Assembly (NCBI GenBank): GCA_029204225.1
Contig: CM055107.1
Span: forward strand, 46,918,476-46,982,475
From: Diphasiastrum complanatum
Taxonomy: Eukaryota; Streptophyta; Lycopodiopsida; Lycopodiales; Lycopodiaceae
Reading direction: 5' to 3'
DNA: 64,000 nucleotides
Shown in pieces: positions 23,116 to 33,181 of the stretch. Under the pieces are notes generated by a model. It did not search any database. It was not told the origin of the DNA and saw only the letters and a list, made by a program, of their open reading frames with translations. The stretch's first letter is position 1. Each line of letters opens with the position of its first letter. Both the position numbers and the translations under genes were made by a program.

Positions 23116-23688
23116 TGGAATAGTCTGATATAATGAAGTTCACAAAGGAACTTTGATTCACACTTCTATTGATACCTTATTGATCATTGACTCTTCTCTA
23201 TATGTGTCATGTTGATTGACTGATTTATTGTGTATATATATACATACATCAGTTGCGGCGGTCGTGAAGATTACAACTGTACCGTTTAGTATAAATTGTA
23301 TAGGTAATAGTCATGAAGGGATGTGGTTACTGCATAGTGAACGGTGACATAGTCTATATTGGATAGAGTAGAGGAAGATCTCCTTTTTGAATGGTGATAG
23401 TCGACAAACGTTGAATGAGTCAAGTCGATTGTTTGCCCTTGAGTCGATGTTGATGGAGTTGGAGTTGAATAGGTCGAGTCGATCGTTTGCCCTTGAGTCG
23501 AGGGTGACGATGGAGTCGGAGTTGGGTAGATCGAGTCGATCCTGCTCTGCTTCAAAGTCGATGTATATACAGACTGTTCGACTTATGCGAGTAAGATTGC
23601 ATGCTGTTGTAGAGAGATAATATTTACATAGTGTAGGAGTACTCAGGAGATGAATTCAGGTGAGTAGGAGTAAAGATTAATTCCAATA
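23116..23688 (-). repeat. Left LTR (3' LTR) of the outer Copia element
   Basis: This 573-bp segment matches the LTR at 36796-37394 over its length: TATATATATACATACATCAG near 23230, the GTCGAGTCGAT-rich middle at 23430-23560 and the end GGAGTAAAGATTAA. In its own (minus) orientation it should start with TG, but reads TA (TATTGGAATTAATC), a one-base loss of the conserved terminus. It is preceded by a good polypurine tract. Beyond its end lies GATCTCTGATTCTA, which resembles a primer site rather than a target duplication. Confidence 0.85.
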
Positions 23689-23689
23689 C

Positions 23690-23702
23690 TCCCCCTTAAG
23701 CC
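23690..23702 (-). promoter_or_regulatory. Polypurine tract of the outer Copia element
   Basis: The minus strand reads CTTAAGGGGGAG immediately upstream of the LTR start. This is the standard plus-strand primer of Copia elements. Confidence 0.85.
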
Positions 23703-24205
23703 TAACTCCTAGAATCCTGAATGAAGTTTCATAAGGTTGCATAAGACAACATGCTATTCCCTTGACAAGGGTTTTGTCAAGATATTTGCCAACATACTAT
23801 CCAAATGATAGTAACTTAATTCGACATCTTTGTTCAGAACTTTCTCTCTAAGAAAATAAAATTGAACTTCAATCTGCTTGGTTCTAGAGTGAGTTCATGG
23901 GTTCAAAAATAGAGCAATGCAGCTCTGACTGTCGCAATAGAGTATAGTTGGTCCGATTTGAGGGAACATCGGGTCCTAGAGCAATTTTTTGAGCTACATA
24001 ATCTCCTTTGTTGTAGAGGTGGCTACGATAACAAGTAATGATCGAATGGACTGAAGTCTTACTATTGGACTAAACATCTCAGTGTAGTCAATCCCGTAAG
24101 TTTGTTCATATCCTTTGACAACTAGTCGAGCTTTCCATTTGGTTGTCGAGTGTTCACAGATTCCAGCTGAATCTGTGAACATGAACCTTTTTCGTTCTTA
24201 TTTTC
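23703..24205 (-). pseudogene. Outer Copia element: RT fused to RNase H by deletion
   Basis: The minus strand encodes [20 protein letters not shown] then [14 protein letters not shown] (RT fingers, 23994-24182) and jumps directly to TSTTKEIM. The next segment in broken frames is RNase H: a GPTILYCDSQS-like stretch, a 'HSRTKQIEVQFYFLREKV' stretch near 23880, and DSMLANILTKPLSRE near 23790. The RT active site and connection are gone, so roughly 300 codons were deleted. The fragment runs straight into its own polypurine tract and LTR. Confidence 0.85.
24152..24180. repeat. Perfect 12-bp inverted repeat
   Basis: Arms GTTCACAGATTC (24152-24163) and GAATCTGTGAAC (24169-24180) flank a 5-base loop CAGCT. 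It sits at the edge between Copia RT codons and the LTR-like segment starting at 24206. Confidence 0.9.
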
Positions 24206-25190
24206 TGTTACTTCCATTGGTTACAGTTCTTTATGGTTCAATCTTCTTGTTAGAACAGTTTCAGGTAGAAGTGTTTCTCAGATTACAACGTGTATTCCCA
24301 ATTTGTCAATGGGGAGAAACGGTTACGTTGCTCAGCTACATGCATTTACAAGCCATGCAACCAGTCCTAGCTCAGCATAGATCAACGTTCTGAATCAAAG
24401 AGAAAATCTACAATCTATCTAGGAAATCAGGGAACAATGCAATGACAAGATTAAGCTACTCAACAAGAAACAAAAAACAAAAAAACTAACTTCCTAATAG
24501 CATTCTAGTAGTCCAAGGATCAAGAAACACCCGTTTCTTGATGCTTGTAATACCCAAGAACAATCAAGGACAGGATTGTTAGAGAGTATGCAAATCAGAT
24601 CCACAATCTCAACTTCTATAGTTTACCTGCATGCTGAAACTGTAAAAGAGATTTGACAGAAATGCTTCGGTCGAGATTTGACATAAACACTCCGATCAAG
24701 ATTTGACAGAAACGTTCCAGTCGAGATTTGACAGAAACGCTCCAGTCGAGATTGACAGAAACGCTCCGATCGAGATTTGATAGAAACCCATCGGTTGAGA
24801 TCTGGAAACCCAATTTGGAGATGTGTGATGCATGTGAAGAACTTCAGGGGGAAAATATGATTGTGGCCCAAAGTAGAAGTTCTTATGGGAAAGAAGTATC
24901 TCAATGAATGATTGTTTGTTTAATTGGGAATATTGAAATACCATACAGACAGAAATGAGATGGGCCTAAAGTGGGATATATCTTTTTCAGATGGTGTAGC
25001 CTATCATTTGTTGACCTAGACCATTCATGACAAATGGGTATTTATAGAAAAAAGAAAATGCATAGAAAGTAAATAAGTACAGGTATGAGTTATAAACAAG
25101 AATAGAGGTTAAAAATAGGCATGCAAAAGAGAATAACAAGCAATGAAATAAGCAAATAAAAATCAGAAATATAGAATATATACCAAGAAA
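24206..25190 (-). repeat. LTR-like segment left of the Gypsy body
   Basis: Begins with TGTTACTTCC. About 430 bases (24206-24640) match the segment at 30242-30600, which starts with the same TG; the right copy lacks about 85 bases present here. To the right the two copies diverge completely. This copy continues with a 25-bp minisatellite and, near 25031, a TATA-like CTATAAATAC on the minus strand. It would be the 3' LTR of the Gypsy body if that element is intact at this end, but no clear polypurine tract was found near 25190, so the right edge is approximate. Confidence 0.5.
24651..24800. repeat. 25-bp minisatellite inside the LTR-like segment
   Basis: About six to seven tandem units of the form GAGATTTGACAGAAACGCTC plus CGATC, each with a few substitutions (for example GACATAAACACTC). 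The matching LTR-like copy at 30.6 kb lacks the array. Confidence 0.92.
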
Positions 25191-25195
25191 AAGTG

Positions 25196-26327
25196 TTAAA
25201 TTGGATCAACAAAAAACAACTCCTCGTAATACCAACATAGACGACCACCATTGATGACAGTGTCTAAAAGTATTCCGTCAAATGTTTGTAGCTGGACTGT
25301 ACCATTAGGAAAGATTTTATTGATAATATATGGTTTCTCACTTCGGAATTTCAATTTGTCGAGGTGCTTTTTCGATGTATAAAGAAGCACCTGGTCACCT
25401 AAGTGTAAATCTTGTTTCGCAAGTGACGGTCATGCCAGGCCTTTTGACGGCTTTTGTTAACTAGTTGTGTGTGGTAAGATATGAGTCTTGTCTCGCATAA
25501 CTGGGCTAACGTAAATAGCCTGGTTTTGACTTGTTTCTCAATTGTAGCTTTCTCATAGAGATCTATAAAGAAGGCTTCCATGATTCTTAGAGAAGGGACT
25601 AAGAATTCGACAAGCATTACCGCGCTCTGACCATACACTAGATGGAATGGGGTAAGCCATCCAATGGCTTCCTTTCGGGTGGTGCGGTAAGCCCAGATAG
25701 CTGAGAAGAGTTTCATTTCCCAATCAGAGCGACTAGTTTCAACTATCTTTGTCAATATCTTACATATCGTCTTGTTATTTGATTTGGCCTAGCCATTACA
25801 TCCAGGATAGTATGGTGTACTCTTCCGGTGAACTACAAGGTAATGGCGTAGCAAATTATCAATGACAGTATTTAAAAAGTGCGCGCCACGAGCACTAACT
25901 AGCTCTATAGGACAATCAAAACGTGTAATACTGTTTTCATAAAGAAAACGTGCTACAGTCTTTGCGTTGACATCCTTTGTTGCCCAAGCCTCAACCCACT
26001 TAGTGGCGTAATCTGTGGCTATTAGGATATAACGGACTTGGGTATGTTTCGCTGCTGGGCTGATTGGTCCAACAAAGTCAATTTCCCACTTATAGAAGGC
26101 TTCGCCTTCTATAATGGGAGTTAAAGTTGTAAAGTCTGCTTTTGTCTTTTTCTTGGCTCGTTGACAGACACATGTTTTAATGACAACAAATGTGTCCTTA
26201 AATAAGGATGGCCACCACAAGCCTGCTCGAAGGATAATTTTAGTTGTCGCTTCAGCAGAGAAGTGACCACCGCCAATGCCCTCATGAGCTTGAGATATGA
26301 TAGGTCATATCTCAGATTCATAAGCAC
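25196..26327 (-). pseudogene. Gypsy integrase and C-terminal domain
   Basis: Ty3/Gypsy integrase read leftward. The zinc-binding part precedes LWWPSLFKDTFVVIKTC (26200). The core follows with EIDFVGPISPAAKHTQVRY and YILIATDYATKWVEAWATKD, then IELVSARGAHFLN near 25900 and YYPGCNG near 25800. The first catalytic Asp is present, the second is replaced by Ala (SARG where SDRG is usual), and the Glu position after PGCNG reads AKS rather than AES. A stop at 25787 and a frame change at 25398 separate the C-terminal region (25399-25755: WEMKLFSAIWAYRTTRKEA). A last piece, 25196-25390, reads NGTVQLQTFDG as in Gypsy tails. Inactive. Confidence 0.92.
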
Positions 26328-27137
26328 ATCGTCGAATAATCCCGTCAGCGTCCTGTTTATGAAGTTGTCCTGCTATTAGCTGAAAGTACGCTGCTTTAAG
26401 CAAAAAATTTCTTTTTGCAACTGTACTCGGGCCTTCTTTGAGTCTGCATGTTGTTAGGAACTGAGTGATCTCCTCAGCCCATAAGGGTGTAGCATCAATC
26501 TGAAAAAGACATGCATTGGGAAGATCATCGTTGACTAGTGCGGTTGCTTTTTCAGCATTAGGGAGCCGGGAAAGGTGATCCGCCATGAAATGTTGGGTTC
26601 CTTTTCGAACGACTACACGGAAATTAAATTTCTCTAATATCAACAGCCATCGAGCTATACGTCCCGTTTTACAGGATTTATTAACAATATGTAACAGGGC
26701 TTGATGGTGTAGAAGGCAAAGGTTTGGCCTAGTAGATAATGTCTTAGTTGTTGAACAACATAGACCATTGCCAATGCTTCTCGTTCGGTGGTTGTATAGT
26801 TTACTTCAGCAGGCACCAGTTGCCTGCTCAAGAAACGTATTGGGAAATCCTTGCCATACTCGTCTGGTTGTGCAAGAAGACCTTCAATGGCATACTTACT
26901 GACGTCAGTATGCACATAAAATTCTTTCGTGTAGTCTGGCGAACAGAGTATGGGTGTCGTGATAAGGGTTGTTTTCAACTCCTCTAAGGCTTTAATGTGT
27001 TCTTCGGTCCATCGAGGATCTACCACAACTAGATAAACGAGGCGTGCCTTGCTGACATAATCGATTATAAAGATGCAATAATAATTTGTGTGACCGAGGA
27101 AGACATACACTTCCTTCATTGTTGCAGGCAAGGGCAT
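26305..27137 (-). pseudogene. Gypsy RT thumb / RNase H
   Basis: Starts with PLPATMKEVYVFLGHTNYYC, the post-RT segment 'P.P.....L..FLG..NYYR.FI', then the RNase H part HTDVSKYAIEGLLAQPDEYG, ETLY-type Y..TEREALAMVYVVQQ, and a tail with EKFNFRVVVRKGTQHFMADHLSRLP. That last motif (DHLSR) is the usual end of Gypsy RNase H. Frames change near 26650. It directly continues the 27.2-29 kb RT frame and precedes the integrase, the normal Gypsy order. Confidence 0.92.
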
Positions 27138-27158
27138 TTCAACTAGTACCTTGATTTT

Positions 27159-28985
27159 TTAAGGATCGATAGAAATATCGTCCTTTGAAATTATATGTCC
27201 GAGTATTACCCCGTGGGTGACCCAGATTTGACACTTATTAGGTTTTAGGGAAATTCCAAATCTACGATAGCGAATGAAGATTTTCTCCAGTGTGTCAAGG
27301 TGTGTAGCGGCTGAGGAATGGACACCCAGATCGTTGAGATAAATCTCAACAATCCGATGTAACAGGTCTTGGAAGGCCAGTTGCATGACCCTTTGAAACG
27401 TTGAAGGGGCGTTGCATAAGCCAAAAGACATGACATTATAAGCATAAATCCCATTCTTTGTGGCAAAGGCCATTTTATGTTTATCTTCAGGGGCTATTTG
27501 AACAAGGAAATAACCGTTGAATCCATTCAAAAAGCTGAAAGCTTCAGCTCCTGCCATTTCCTCTAAGATTTGGGTTGTTAAAGACAAGGGAAAATGGACT
27601 TTCTTTGTAACCGCATTAAGGTTTTTGAGATCGACATAGATACGAAGTTTGCCATTTTTCTTGGGTACAACCACAATGGATGATACCCAATCAGTATGTT
27701 GGACTTCATAAATGAAGTCAACCTCCAACAATTTATTAATTTCTTCATCGATTCTCTCGCGATAGACGAGGTTACTTCTGTAAGCTTTAGCCCTAATAGG
27801 CTTAGCGTTGTCTTCTAAAGGAATCGTATAAACCACTACTTCAGGCGAAATTCCTTTCGATTCTATATAGTTCCATGCAAATACATCCCGGTATTTGCGA
27901 AGTAAAGTTTTTAGATCCGAAAGTTGTTCTGTCGAAAGGTGTGCACCAACATGAACTATTCGCTCCATGTCCTCGTCAGGATCTTTAAGGTCTAATGGCA
28001 TCATTTTAGCTGGTCCTTCAAAGAAGTTGGAACTTGGTGTAGGTTCCTGGAGTGGATGCGGTAACTGGATAACAACGTCATCCGGCGTAAAATCTTTAAA
28101 TTTTCGTGGAAGATCAAAAGGTGGTTCTATAAAGTTTTCTAGAACTTTGGGAATCATCTGTGTTGAGTCACTACCGGACATGGAAGCTTGGTCTGATGGT
28201 TTGGTTTCTGTCTTTTTAGACAAGGGCTTAATCGGCTGCTTAAGGTTCTCACACATCTGTTTTGACGCTCGGTTAATTTTGTATCGATAATTTTGTTTTT
28301 TTTGTAACCGAGGTTTTTGTGGTTTTTGAGTGGGCGGTGTTGTTGCCTCACTTATCATGTCGTCATCGATTGTATCCCAGACTTCGTCTGAATACACATC
28401 CCATGTGTATACTTTGGGTTTGGGCCTATACGCTTGTGTGTTGGGTACTTTGGATGTCAGTTGGACATGAGCCAACGACCCTGGTGACTTGATCTCTTGA
28501 GAAATTGATTTTGGCTGATAACGTTGGGCATATAAATAAAGGAGTACATGTTCATCCGTCATTTCAACATCATTCATGGAAAGAATACCTTCTTCCGAAA
28601 CATGGGCAGTAGAGACGCTAGGTTCTCCTGGGCACCAAGCTATAGGAATCGGGTCAATCATCATAAGTGGGATGATGGGTGTATTAATGTCTGTAGAAGA
28701 CGGGAGAATACCCACATCTTCTGTAGCGGTTTCGATGCAACATCGATTGGAATCAGCACAGTCCACAATGGCTAGTGCTAGACCCCAATTGATTATGTTT
28801 GTGGATCTCATATAGTGGCCTTTGTGTTGGATCGGGACACTATCTGATTCGTCATATGTTGTTGATGACCAATCATCATAAACTTTAGCGGGCTTGACAT
28901 GGCCAGTTGAGTCGACAGTGACTCGTTTGTCGTGATTGCCAAAGGTGATTTTGCTATGCTTCCAATCTTGGACAACATCTGTCAT
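27159..28985 (-). pseudogene. Gypsy reverse transcriptase polyprotein segment (608 codons open)
   Basis: The longest open frame of the window. The N-terminal 280 residues are a linker of low complexity with Lys/Pro-rich stretches. RT follows: KYRDVFAWNYIESKGISPEV, AKPIRAKAYRSNLVYRERID, VPKKNGKLRIYVDLKNLNAV, FSFLNGFNGYFLVQIAPEDK, MSFGLCNAPSTFQRVMQ, EIYLNDLGVHS and VTHGVILGHIIS. The first catalytic Asp, normally in FLDG, is Asn (FLNG), and the active site YxDD is YLND. Both changes are GAT-to-AAT type transitions, so the frame survives but polymerase activity should not. The FAWNY sequence is typical of the Tat/Athila-like side of plant Gypsy; that placement is tentative. Confidence 0.93.
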
Positions 28986-29081
28986 CTAGAGCCAGGGTGT
29001 ACCAAGAAGGAGTTTATAAGTATTAGCATCTTCTAGTAAGTCTAAGATGACACAATCAATTACAAATTTGACACCTGCTAT

Positions 29082-29318
29082 TCAAATTTTAATATTTGAT
29101 AAATGACCAGTAGGGTCTGTAATTCGTTGATCAGCCATGCGAAGTTTGTAACGTGGTTGATCGAGGATATGGAAGCCCCATGACTTTGACAAGGACAAAG
29201 CCATTATATTAACACCTGATCCGCTATCAAGGATAGCAGATACTGCGGGATAGTCTTTATAGGACAAAGACAAGGTGATGCTAGTCCCCTTAGAAACACC
29301 TATATTCAGCAGATTCAT
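29082..29318 (-). pseudogene. Gypsy aspartic protease
   Basis: Contains YPAVSAILDSGSGVNIMALS, the retropepsin active site (D-S-G) within a hydrophobic strand, followed by the SWGF and RMADQRITDPTGHL region usual for plant Gypsy proteases. It lies between Gag and RT as expected. Stops separate it from the RT frame (28986-29081). Confidence 0.85.
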
Positions 29319-30241
29319 AGGAATATGGGAAATTTCAGGGATCTCTTCTGTTTTTCACTGGTCATTAGGAATAGTAGGCAGCTGAAAACTACGATGGATA
29401 TATCGTTGAAGCCCAGTGAAAGATTTTAGTGCACTATGGAATGGCATAGTGAGTTGAGCTTGCAGGAGGTTAGAAAATACTTCAAGTCCCTATAGGGATT
29501 GCTCTTTGTCAGGGATCTAAGCGGATAATAGACTTTCTGTATGTTCTTCCTCTCGCAAAAACTCATCTCGAAATTCATTATGTTGTCTTTGTTCCACGTT
29601 TGGGTTTGGGTAGTCTTTGGGTAATGTGGAAGTTGTCAAGTGGCTTCCATGTGGGTCAGCTGATTTAGCATTGTTTTGCTATTGTTCTTGTTGTTGGCAT
29701 TGTGCTCTAGTGAGAACTCTAATAGGTTTGGATGATATGTGACGTGCTGGAAGTATTCTGTTAGGTTGTTTAGGGCAGTTTTTGAAACTGTGTTTGCGAA
29801 CACAGTCTGGACACTCCGCATGGTATTGGTTCTTAACTTTACAGTCAACCATGAAGTGGCCAATTTTGTCACAAATAAAACAGCGGTTGCTCATTGGTCA
29901 TGTGGCAATAGCATAACCATCTTGGATGGCTAGCTGTGCTCAAAGACTTGAAGAAATCTTTGAGGATCGATGTTACCGTCGTACTTAGGTAAATCTAACT
30001 TGGGATTTCATTTTTTAGTACGCGGAACATTATTTGCAAAAGCTCCGTTTAAGTGAGCTCGTGCGTGTAAAGATTCTGCAGCATGAAAATGTGGTCGATC
30101 ATATGGGGCTTCAAAACGCATTAGTTCCCATCTGTCAAATGGGTTGGTGGATGGCTCTTGGACTTCAAATTTCATCCTAGAATATCTATTGAATCGAGCC
30201 TATTTGGTAGATGAAGAGACCATCTCTGGTGGATAGTCCTC
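29319..30241 (-). pseudogene. Gypsy Gag with zinc knuckle, 5'-truncated
   Basis: The minus strand encodes, in broken frames, NRYSRMKFEVQEPSTNPFDR and APYDRPHFHAAESL (about 30190-30060), LDLPKYDGNIDPQRFLQVFE (about 29990-29940, the retrotrans_gag 'FDG..DP..FL' motif), and a CCHC knuckle CFICDKIGHFMVDC (about 29885-29845). A second C-x2-C...C cluster, CPDCVRKHSFKNC, follows. Coding sequence reads right up to 30241, where the LTR-like segment begins, so the Gag N-terminus, leader and primer site are missing. Confidence 0.8.
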
Positions 30242-31204
30242 TGTTACTTCCGTTGGTTACAGTTCTTTATGCTTCAATCTTCTTGTTAGAACGGTTTCCA
30301 AGTAGAAGTGTTTCTCATATTACAACGTGTATTCCCAGCCTGTCAGTGAGGAGAAATAGTTACGTTACTCAACTACATGCATTTACAGGCCATGCAACCA
30401 GTCCTAGCTCAGCATAGATCAACGTTCTGAATCAGAGAACAAATCTACAATCTATCTAGGAAATCAGAGAACAATGCAATGACAAGATTAAGCTACTCAA
30501 CAAGAAACAAGGAACAAAAAAACTAACTTCCTAACAACATTCTAGCAGTCCAAGGATCAAGAACACACAATCTCAGCCTCTATAGTTTACCTGCATGCTG
30601 AAATTACAAAAACAAGAAACAAGAAAGTTAATCCACATCTACATTCCACAAGCAAGAGAGTAAGCAAGAAATGTAAGTAATCCACAACACAAAAGGAAAA
30701 CAGAACATGCTCAGAAATTTCACTCAAGAAGATTGCCATGAACAAGGAGCTTCACAATTATCAAGAACTCATGGAAGATCTTCACTCAAGAGAAATTGAC
30801 AATATAATCAAAGCTCCCTCACAAGAGAGGGGGGCCCTTAAATAAGCAAGAGGGGTGCCCATGTGGAGCCCAAGTGGCAATTCCACTAATTTGAAAATTA
30901 CAAGTGGAAAAAGCCCTTCCACTAGTGGTCACCATCAAAAGGTGGCTCACTCTAAATTATTTAAGGGGTCTACACTATTTACAATGCCTAGGAAATATTA
31001 CTAGCTCCTACATGGTCGTTCCTTCTCTGGGATACACCATGTAGGCTCACATAGATAATAACTGTCATCCTAGCTAGTAATCCTCGGCTCTCATACTCGG
31101 CTCTCAGCTTCTTCTGCTCTCCTCCTTCTGAGACCTCCTCGGTCATGGGTGAGAGATACTCTGTGTCTTCAGCTTGGCTCGGCATCTGGGAATTCTCTGG
31201 AATC
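30242..31204 (-). repeat. LTR-like segment right of the Gypsy body
   Basis: Begins TGTTACTTCC like the copy at 24206 and matches it for about 360 bases, lacking an internal stretch of about 85. Further right it has unrelated sequence with GCTTATTTAAGGGC on the minus strand near 30840, possibly a TATA region. At its right edge Copia RT codons of element A' resume by about 31205-31215. It abuts Gag codons without primer site or leader, so it is not an ordinary 5' LTR of the Gypsy body. A separate LTR or an ectopic recombination product is likely. Confidence 0.5.
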
Positions 31205-31430
31205 CGCTAACATCAAGCCATCTAGATTAAGCTTCAACTCGAAGATCCATTTAGTGTCAACAATCTTTGCATCAAGAGGGAGCTCGACAAGACACCAAGT
31301 CTTGTTTTTCATCAATAAACTATACTCAACATTCATGGTTGTGCGCTAGTTGTGTCTGTTTGAACTCGACAATGCTTTTGCTACTGAGGCAGGTTCATCA
31401 TAACTGATGAATGCCTAAGGGGTATAACGA
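31205..31430 (-). pseudogene. Copia element A': start of reverse transcriptase
   Basis: The minus strand encodes, with one stop, SSSNRHN then TTMNVEYSLLMKNKTWCLVE and LPLDAKIVDTKWIFELKLNL plus DG. This is the segment 'A...E..SL..N.TW.LV.LP...K.V..KWVFK.K...DG' at the start of Copia RT. Homology stops at the DG codons, where the LTR-like segment takes over, so RT is truncated. Confidence 0.85.
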
Positions 31431-32193
31431 TATAGCGATCAAGCTCATGTCGATGTCGAGCAGACTTCGAACAATAGTTAGTTGTTGAGATGATGATTCT
31501 CCCATATGTAAAACATGGGTATCTTTGATTGTTGTCAGAATAGTCGTAGGTCAAGGCCTGTCAATGGTGATTGGAATCGTTGGAAAGAACTTCTGCATTG
31601 GCTACTTCTGCTTGAAGTCATAAATCTGTCTTCAAGAAAGACGACATCTCGATTGACTGTGATTCGGATCGATTCGACGTCGTCGATCCAATAGGCTTTG
31701 TGTGATGTCGAGTATCCAATGAAGATACTTCTACAACTAATAGGGTCGAGCTTATTTCTTAGATCAGAAGAAATCTGCACATAGCAAAGACAACCAAACA
31801 CTCGAAGGTGTTTCAGACGCGGCTTGTATCCATGATAGGCTTTGAAGGGAGTCTTTAAGTTGACAACTTTAGTGCTCGAATAACTCTGTAGATAACAAGC
31901 AGTTGAAATTGCTTCAGCCCAAAAGTTCTTGATAACATTGATCGTGCTGCATTGAGTAATGTTCGGTTCTTCCTTTTGGCTATTCCATTCTACCGTGGTG
32001 TGTAGATGGTGGTGAACTGATGTTGAATGCCACATGATGATAGATAGTCTGACATTTTGTTTGACAGATATTCTCCCCCACTATATGTGCGAAGGGCCTC
32101 GAGCTTTTGACTAGTCTGTATCTCAAAAAATTGTTTGAATTCTTTGAAGCAGTTGAATGCCTCAGACTTGTTCTTAATGAACATAATACTTGT
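31431..32193 (-). pseudogene. Copia element A': integrase, downstream half
   Basis: Read leftward from the insertion site of element B: TSIMFIKNKSEAFNCFKEFK, LEALRTYSGGEYLSNKM (the second catalytic Asp has become Tyr: RTYSGGEY for RTDxGGEY), QHQFTTIYTPR, a stop, then a Glu-region remnant, and NVIKNFWAEAISTACYLQSY. The C-terminal part LKTPFKAYHGYKPRLKHLRV / FGCLCYVQ...KLDPISCRSIFIGYSTSHKAY is well kept (31535-31880). Frames change near 31985. Confidence 0.9.
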
Positions 32194-32198
32194 GAATC
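32194..32198. repeat. Target-site duplication (left) of Copia element B
   Basis: GAATC, identical to the five bases at 34676-34680. The host integrase codons read continuously when one copy and the intervening 2.48 kb are disregarded, which confirms the insertion. Confidence 0.93.
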
Positions 32199-33135
32199 TG
32201 TTGTCAACGAATCGTGAAAGCGAAACAATTGCGAATAGTTCGGATGCGATCGCTGGACACTACCAATTGAATCACTCCTACAGTCCTCCAGGATGTAGTC
32301 AAACACTGTTGATCTACGTTTATGAATTAATATAGCATTCAACAAAATTTCAACCATGTGAGGAATTAAATGAATGAGAGTATCAGACACACAAATAATA
32401 GCAAACACATTTGCATTCAAGATCATACATTATAAAAATAACATGTGCACAACGACTACAAGATCATCTATTAGTTTTCCCTGATTCTTCAAGCACTGCA
32501 TACAGATCCATGCAGTGCGTTGGCGTGAGAGAAATACAGTTCTCTCACGAGTATTGTCTCGCTTACTAGCGGACTTGTGGATCATGTGGATCCTGCTTAC
32601 AGAACTCGTCTCGCACGCAGGCGGACTTCTTTGTATTTTTTGTCTTGATTGCTTACTAGCATCAGACTAGTTTTCTATATTTGTATATATATCAAGTATC
32701 ATCTAGTAAGTATATAGTCGCTTTGTGTAACTTATAGATTAGAGTAATTAAGCATCTACAACTAATCAGAAAATTACAAGAGTGGCAGATTAGCCACGAC
32801 CTAGAGTGTATTTAATGATGTCATGCCAACATATCAGATATCTGTACTTCTGGGTACGTTATGATCTTGCTGGTACTCTTTGGAGCGTGAGGGCAGAAAA
32901 GGTTTTGCGACATTTTTCGTGTCGCGTCGTTTGGTTCGTCGTCGTCGTCTGACTTTCTCTTGCTGGACCGCAAAAGATTCTCGTTCGTGAATCTTTCATG
33001 TTCGTGTCTTCTCGTCAGGTGTTCACGAATCTTTCGTGCTTTGTGTCTCTTTTCTTTTGTGTTCGCGAATATTTTGGTCAGAGAGAGGGCCGAAAGCTAG
33101 CAAAGCTTTGTAAATAGACAAGTCTTGTTTCTTTA
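32199..33135 (-). repeat. 3' LTR of Copia element B (937 bp)
   Basis: In element orientation it runs from TAAAGAAACAAG (33135, expected TG mutated to TA) to GTTGACAACA (32199). The U3 half is full of GATTCACGAA-type repeats at 32930-33070, as in the LTR of element D. A TATA-like TATATATACAAATATAG on the minus strand occurs near 32675-32690. The first 200 bases match 34475-34675. Confidence 0.88.
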
Positions 33136-33146
33136 TCTCCCTCTCA
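33136..33146 (-). promoter_or_regulatory. Polypurine tract of Copia element B
   Basis: The minus strand reads TTTGAGAGGGAGA just before the LTR start, the same tract as in element D. Confidence 0.85.
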
Positions 33147-33181
33147 AAGCATGATAGCTTTACGATCCCAAGACTGCTCCT

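Noticed and set aside
23286-23620. Ser/Thr/Pro-rich frames in the LTR, repeated at 36971-37359
   Set aside because: They lie wholly within the paired LTRs and arise from the GTCGAGT-rich LTR sequence; not separate genes.
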